NCBI RefSeq assembly: GCF_014204895.1
Contig: NZ_JACHMF010000001.1
Coordinates: 8,494,001 to 8,558,000 of the forward strand
Length of the DNA stretch: 64,000 nucleotides
Reading direction: 5' to 3'
From: Paractinoplanes abujensis
Lineage (GTDB): Bacteria; Actinomycetota; Actinomycetes; Mycobacteriales; Micromonosporaceae
Shown one piece after another: positions 60,105-64,000 of the stretch (position 1 is the first letter of the stretch; every line of letters starts with the position of its first letter). The position numbers were made by a program, and so were the translations under genes. The notes under the pieces are model-generated. The model searched no databases, was not told where the DNA came from, and saw only the letters and a list, made by a program, of their open reading frames with translations.

Positions 60105-60920
60105 TCACGGCAGGCCGAGGAAAGCCTCGAAGCGGGCCTCCGCGGCACGGCAGGCGGTGATCACTTCGGTTCGGCGCACCAGCAGGCGCCGGGGGCGATC
60201 GCGTGGGGGTGTCCACTGCGGAGGCGGCGCCCAGCCGGGCCGGCGGTTCGACGCGAACTCGAAGATCAGGTCGTGTTCGGTGGCGGCCAGCGTGACGTGA
60301 ACGTGGTCGAAGGTGTCGCCGAGGATCAGGGGCTCGGGGTCGCGTGGGGCCGGGTCCTCGGCCGTACGGCGAATGGCCCGCAGGTTGACGACGTGGGGTG
60401 CCAGAGCGGTGGTGGTGATGTTGCCGAGCGGGACGCCCCGGATGTAGAGCTGATAGTCCCCGAAGCGGCCGTCAGCGCTGGTCGGGGTGTATTCGGCGCG
60501 GAACTCCTCGATGTCGCCGCCGCCGATCGTCTCGTCGCGGGGCACCATCCGATACCAGATCAGCGCCCAGGGGCGCCCGTCGTCGGGCCACGGTTCCGGT
60601 GCAGGCGGGTGCGGCGGTGGTCCGGCGCGCGGCTGGCGGCGACCGGCCGCCTTTTCGAGCCGGCGGCGGGCCGCGTAGGACCGGGTCTCGGCCAGCCATC
60701 GGTTGCGGGCCGGTTCGAGCAGGTCGAGGGCCCGCAACAACGCGTCCGGGTCGATCTCCAGCCACACCGGGACGCGCGCCGCCGCGATCAGGTAATGCCA
60801 GGTCTTCCGGAACTCGTACGGGGCGAAGTGCAGCGCGCACTCGCGCAGCGCCAGCAGCCGGCGTTCGAGCGGCAGGTCGAGGTCGCGGACGCGCGCGGCC
60901 TGGGCGGGGAAGCTGCTCAC
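60105..60920 (-). CDS. Hypothetical protein, 271 aa
   Basis: 271 residues from GTG 60920, 49 bp downstream of nadE. N-terminal helical half (LERRLLALRECALHFAPYEFRKTWHYLIAAARVPVWLE), an Arg/Pro-rich linker (about 88-110), then a beta-rich part (FGDYQLYIRGVPLGNITTTALA, FDHVHVTLAATEHDLIFEFASNRRPGW). No catalytic motif or family recognised. Co-oriented with nadE and could be transcribed with it. Confidence 0.65.
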   Translation of the reverse strand: MSSFPAQAARVRDLDLPLERRLLALRECALHFAPYEFRKTWHYLIAAARVPVWLEIDPDALLRALDLLEPARNRWLAETRSYAARRRLEKAAGRRQPRAGPPPHPPAPEPWPDDGRPWALIWYRMVPRDETIGGGDIEEFRAEYTPTSADGRFGDYQLYIRGVPLGNITTTALAPHVVNLRAIRRTAEDPAPRDPEPLILGDTFDHVHVTLAATEHDLIFEFASNRRPGWAPPPQWTPPRDRPRRLLVRRTEVITACRAAEARFEAFLGLP

Positions 60921-60969
60921 GCGGCCTTCCCGCCCTGCTGCCGTTCGGCACCGGCGGCCCCTGACGAAG

Positions 60970-62997
60970 TCATTCGATGGCGTCCCAGCGTTCGAGGTCG
61001 CGCAGCCAGGCGTTGGCGTTGCCGTCGGACGGGGCCCGCCAGTCGCCGCGCGGGGACAGCGAGCCGCCGGCTGAGACCTTGGGGCCGTTGGGCATCGCCG
61101 ACCGCTTGAACTGGGCGAAGGCGAAGAAGCGGCGGCAGAACGTCTCCAGCCAGTGGCGGATCTCGGGCAGGTCGTAGGCGATCCGCTTCGGCTCCGGGAA
61201 GTTGGGCGGCCACGCGCCCGTCCCGGTGTCGCGCCAGGCGTGCCAGGCCAGGAAGCCGATCTTCGATGGGCGCATGCCGTAGCGGAGCACGTGGAACAGC
61301 GCGAAGTCGTGCAGGGCGTACGGGCCGATGGTGCTTTCGGTCGACTGCAGCTCGGCCCCCGGCACCAGCTCGGGGCTGATCTCGGTGTTCAGCACGTCGG
61401 TCAGTACCGCGCCGACCTCGTCGTCGAAGATCCTCTCGGAGACCACCCAGCGGATCAGGTGCTGCATCAGCGTCTTGGGCACGCCGCCGTTGACGTTGTA
61501 GTGGCTCATCTGGTCGCCGACCCCGTACGTGCACCAGCCCAGCGCCAGCTCCGACAGGTCACCGGTGCCCAGCACGATGCCGCCGCGCTGGTTGGCCAGC
61601 CGGAACAGGTAGTCGGTGCGCAGCCCGGCCTGCACATTCTCGAACGTGACGTCGTAGACCGGCTGGCCCGACGCGAACGGGTGCCCCATCTCGGACAGCA
61701 TCAGTTTCGCGGTCGCCGTGATGTCGAGCTCGGCCGCGGTCACGCCCAGCGCGCGCATCAGCCGGTGCGCGTTGCCTTTGGTGTTGTCGCTGGTGGCGAA
61801 GCCCGGCATGGTGAACCCGAGGATGTCGCTGCGGGGCCGCCCGGCCCGGTCCATCGCCCGCGCGGCCACGATCAGCGCGTGCGTCGAGTCGAGGCCGCCG
61901 GACACCCCGATCACGACCTTCGGGTTGCCGATCGCGGCGAGGCGCTGCTGCAGACCCGCGACCTGGATGTTGTACGCCTCGTAGCAGTCCAGCGCGAGCC
62001 GATCGACGTCGGCCGGCACGAACGGGAACCGCTCGACCCGGCGCCGCAGCCCGAGGTCACCGGTGGGGGCGTCGAGCGTGAACCGTACGGTGCGGAACTC
62101 GCCGGTCCGGCCGGCGTGGGTGCGCCGGTTGTCGTCGAACGAGCCCATCCGCAGCCGCTCCTGGCGCAGCAGGTCGAGGTCGACGTCGGCGATCGCCATC
62201 CGGTCGTCCAGTGGGAACCGGTCGGTCTCGGCCAGCAGCACCCCGTTCTCGTAGATCATCGTCTGCCCGTCCCAGGACAGGTCGGTGGTTGACTCGCCCA
62301 GGCCCGCGGCGGCATACACGTACGCGGCCAGGCAGCGCGACGACGCCGACTTGCACAGCAACCGCCTGTCCTCGGCCCGGCCCACCGTGATCGGGCTGCC
62401 CGACAGGTTGAGCAGCACGGTCGCCCCGGCCAGGGCGGCTTCGGCGCTGGGCGGGATCGGCACCCACATGTCCTCGCAGACCTCGGCGTGCACCACCAGC
62501 CCCGGCACGTCCTCGGCGCTGAACAGCAGATCCGTACCGAAAGGAATGGTGCCGTCGTAGAAGCCGCCGCGCTCGTCGTCGCCCGCCGCGATCTGCCGCT
62601 TCTCGTAGAACTCGCGGTAGTTGGGCAGATACGACTTCGGCGCGATCCCCAGGATCCGCCCGCGGTGAATCACGACCGCGCAGTTGTAGATGCGGTTCCG
62701 GTGCAGCAGCGGCGCCCCCACCACCAGCACCGGCAGCAGCTCGGCCGACCCGTCGACCACCGTTCTCAGCCCGGCCCGCACCTCGTCGAGCAGCACGTCC
62801 TGCATCAGCAGGTCCTCGATCGAATAGCCGCACAATCCCAGCTCGGGAAAGAGCGCGACGGCCACCCCCTGCTCGGAGCACTCGCGGGCCAGGCTCAGGA
62901 TCGCCGCCGCGTTGGCCGCGGGATCCCCTACGACGACGTGATCGGTGCACGCGGCCACGCGCGCGAACCCGTGCTGGTAGACAGATCGGAAGTTCAC
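60970..62997 (-). CDS. nadE: Glutamine-dependent NAD+ synthetase
   Basis: 675 residues from GTG 62997, which gives MNFRSVYQHGFARVAACTDH, close to the M. tuberculosis NadE start; GTG 63000 would add one Val. N-terminal nitrilase-type glutaminase (about 1-320): ALFPELGLCGYSIEDLL (Glu), PKSYLPNYREFYEKRQ (Lys), HAEVCEDMWVP (Cys). C-terminal synthetase: VVIGVSGGLDSTHALIVAARAMDR (PP-loop), FENVQAGLRTDYLFRLANQRGG, GTGDLSELALGWCTYGVGDQMSHYN. It converts nicotinate adenine dinucleotide to NAD+ with Gln and ATP. Length matches the mycobacterial enzyme. Confidence 0.95.
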   Translation of the reverse strand: MNFRSVYQHGFARVAACTDHVVVGDPAANAAAILSLARECSEQGVAVALFPELGLCGYSIEDLLMQDVLLDEVRAGLRTVVDGSAELLPVLVVGAPLLHRNRIYNCAVVIHRGRILGIAPKSYLPNYREFYEKRQIAAGDDERGGFYDGTIPFGTDLLFSAEDVPGLVVHAEVCEDMWVPIPPSAEAALAGATVLLNLSGSPITVGRAEDRRLLCKSASSRCLAAYVYAAAGLGESTTDLSWDGQTMIYENGVLLAETDRFPLDDRMAIADVDLDLLRQERLRMGSFDDNRRTHAGRTGEFRTVRFTLDAPTGDLGLRRRVERFPFVPADVDRLALDCYEAYNIQVAGLQQRLAAIGNPKVVIGVSGGLDSTHALIVAARAMDRAGRPRSDILGFTMPGFATSDNTKGNAHRLMRALGVTAAELDITATAKLMLSEMGHPFASGQPVYDVTFENVQAGLRTDYLFRLANQRGGIVLGTGDLSELALGWCTYGVGDQMSHYNVNGGVPKTLMQHLIRWVVSERIFDDEVGAVLTDVLNTEISPELVPGAELQSTESTIGPYALHDFALFHVLRYGMRPSKIGFLAWHAWRDTGTGAWPPNFPEPKRIAYDLPEIRHWLETFCRRFFAFAQFKRSAMPNGPKVSAGGSLSPRGDWRAPSDGNANAWLRDLERWDAIE

Positions 62998-63068
62998 CAC
63001 CCCATCATGGTCAGACTCCCCGCGTCTGTCCTGCCAACCGGGGGGTGCCCCACGAGCCTGAGCGATGC

Positions 63069-63446
63069 TCAATCCAAGCAGAACTCGTTGCCCTCCGGGT
63101 CCTGCATGTTCTGGCAGGACTCGTTCACGCCGTCGGCCACCAGCAGGATCCCCCGCTTCGCACCGAGCGCTTCCAGCCGTACGCATTCGGCCTCCAGGGC
63201 GTCCAGCCGCTCCTGGCCGACGAGCCCGGTGCCGACCCGCACGTCGAGGTGCACGCGGTTCTTCACGACCTTGCCCTCGGGCACCCGCAGGAAGAGCAGC
63301 CGGGGGCGTACGCCGCCGGGGTCGGCGCAGGCGAACGCGGTCTCCGTCGACACCGTGGCCTCGTAGCCCAGCACCTCGCACCAGAAGGGCCCGACCCGCT
63401 GCGGCTCGGCGCAGTCGAACGTGACCTGAAAGTCCTTGGACGTCAT
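63069..63446 (-). CDS. VOC/glyoxalase-like protein
   Basis: 125 residues from ATG 63446. Glyoxalase_6-type: FQVTFDCAEPQRVGPFWCEVLGYE start, PRLLFLRVPEGKVVKNRVHLDVRVG in the middle (metal-site His in VHLDV) and MQDPEGNEFCLD at the end (metal-site Glu). Probably a small dimeric metal-dependent enzyme or a binding protein. Divergent from the PhyH gene with only 26 bp between starts; its -10 box TACCGT lies 6 nt upstream. Confidence 0.88.
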   Translation of the reverse strand: MTSKDFQVTFDCAEPQRVGPFWCEVLGYEATVSTETAFACADPGGVRPRLLFLRVPEGKVVKNRVHLDVRVGTGLVGQERLDALEAECVRLEALGAKRGILLVADGVNESCQNMQDPEGNEFCLD

Positions 63447-63452
63447 GGGCTC

Positions 63453-63458
63453 ACGGTA
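63453..63458 (-). promoter_or_regulatory. -10 box of VOC gene in a 26-bp divergent gap
   Basis: TACCGT on the minus strand, 6 nt before the ATG, fits a leaderless promoter. The divergent PhyH gene starts at 63473, so any promoter for it must overlap this one; CACACT (63461-63466) is a weak candidate. Confidence 0.42.
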
Positions 63459-63472
63459 GCCACACTCGGGGC

Positions 63473-64000
63473 ATGGACATCGACAGGTTCGTCCGGGACG
63501 GCTTCGTCAAGATCGAGCAGGCCGTGCCGGCGGCCGTGGTCGACGACTGCGCGCGGCTGCTGTGGGAGCGGATCGACGCCGAGCGGGACGACCCCCGCAC
63601 CTGGACCAAGCCGGTCGAATGGGTCGGCACCATGGCGCAGCCGCCGTTCGCCGCGGCGATGAACGTGCCGGTGCTGGTGGAGGCGATCGACGCGGTGGCC
63701 GGGCCGGGGCGCTGGCAGCCGCGCAACGAGATGGGTGCCTTCCCGCTGCGCTTCCCGCACACCGAGGAGCCGGACGACGCGGGCTGGCACATCGAGGGCG
63801 CCTACATGCCGCCGGGCGAGACGTCGTACTGGACCAACGTCCACTCCAGCTATCGGGCCCTGCTGCTGTTGTTCCTCTTCACCGACGTCGACGAGCGGAC
63901 CGCACCCACCCGGATCCGCGCCGGCTCCCACATGGACGTTCCGCGCGTGCTGCTGCCGTACTCCGAAGAGGGCGCCTCCGGTGAGGTTCTGTCCCCACTG
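63473..64000 (+). CDS. Phytanoyl-CoA dioxygenase family (PhyH) protein, N-terminal part
   Basis: 176 codons to the window edge, so the C-terminus is missing. Start: MDIDRFVRDGFVKIEQAVPA, the usual PhyH opening. The metal triad region reads GWHIEGAYMPPG, where the family normally has H-x-D; here it is H-x-E. The expected distal His is in TRIRAGSHMDV. Non-haem Fe(II)/2-oxoglutarate oxygenase fold; substrate unknown. The Glu for Asp change could alter metal use or be tolerated. Confidence 0.85.
   Translation, partial: MDIDRFVRDGFVKIEQAVPAAVVDDCARLLWERIDAERDDPRTWTKPVEWVGTMAQPPFAAAMNVPVLVEAIDAVAGPGRWQPRNEMGAFPLRFPHTEEPDDAGWHIEGAYMPPGETSYWTNVHSSYRALLLLFLFTDVDERTAPTRIRAGSHMDVPRVLLPYSEEGASGEVLSPL

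Overview
The window is about 72% G+C. It has dense, often overlapping genes, many GTG/TTG starts, secreted glycan-active enzymes with F5/8-type-C and CBM6 modules, an aerobic cobalamin pathway (cobG, cobN, cobF), F420-type luciferase-like enzymes and a DUF6766 protein. This points to a filamentous actinomycete, most likely Micromonosporaceae (Actinoplanes-like). That assignment is inferred from gene content and codon use, not from a marker gene.

Layout. (1) 1-8947: the end of an L-type lectin, then a translationally coupled surface-polysaccharide cluster (GT2, three GT4 glycosyltransferases, a GT-C-like membrane protein, a small membrane protein, a Wzx-like flippase). A secreted clan-A glycoside hydrolase converges on it with a 67-bp tail overlap. 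(2) 10646-17803: cobalamin genes cobIJ-cobH-cobG on the minus strand, and divergent cobN behind a cobalamin riboswitch. (3) 17800-21051: a NarL-type two-component system and a membrane protein. (4) 21234-25520: GH16 beta-glucanase, CBM32-DUF1996 protein and a LacI regulator, with CpG-centred palindromes nearby. (5) 25531-31494: SDR, TPR protein, lipoprotein, a 27-residue membrane peptide, DUF6766, tandem GNAT, a short Hsp70-like ATPase and an LLM oxidoreductase. (6) 31495-32256: gene-poor, AT-richer stretch. (7) 32257-39037: a PepT-family ABC importer operon ending in a membrane-anchored CBM6 protein, closed by a terminator shared with a convergent Hsp20. (8) 39628-43178: ABC exporter plus second two-component system. 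(9) 43249-46536: SOS-boxed dinB, isolated cobF and two lipoproteins. (10) 46523-53999: two MFS transporters, a fold-III PLP decarboxylase and a GGDEF-EAL protein, with several minisatellites and a pair of DnaA boxes. (11) 54122-57346: secreted GH92 mannosidase behind a perfect LacI-type operator. (12) 57421-64000: SprT-like protein, YCII, GNAT, three uncharacterised proteins, nadE, VOC protein and a partial PhyH dioxygenase.

Three themes connect the regions. Glycan use: GH16, DUF1996, LacI, the CBM6-linked importer and GH92 look like parts of a polysaccharide-foraging programme. Leaderless genes: several starts sit 6-9 nt after a TANNNT -10 box, and three of those boxes reuse the TAG stop codon of the upstream gene. 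Minisatellites: six tandem-repeat arrays with units of 23-43 bp lie between 41.6 and 57.5 kb, at gene ends, gene starts or in disordered protein segments. No rRNA, tRNA, IS element, phage gene or CRISPR array was recognised.
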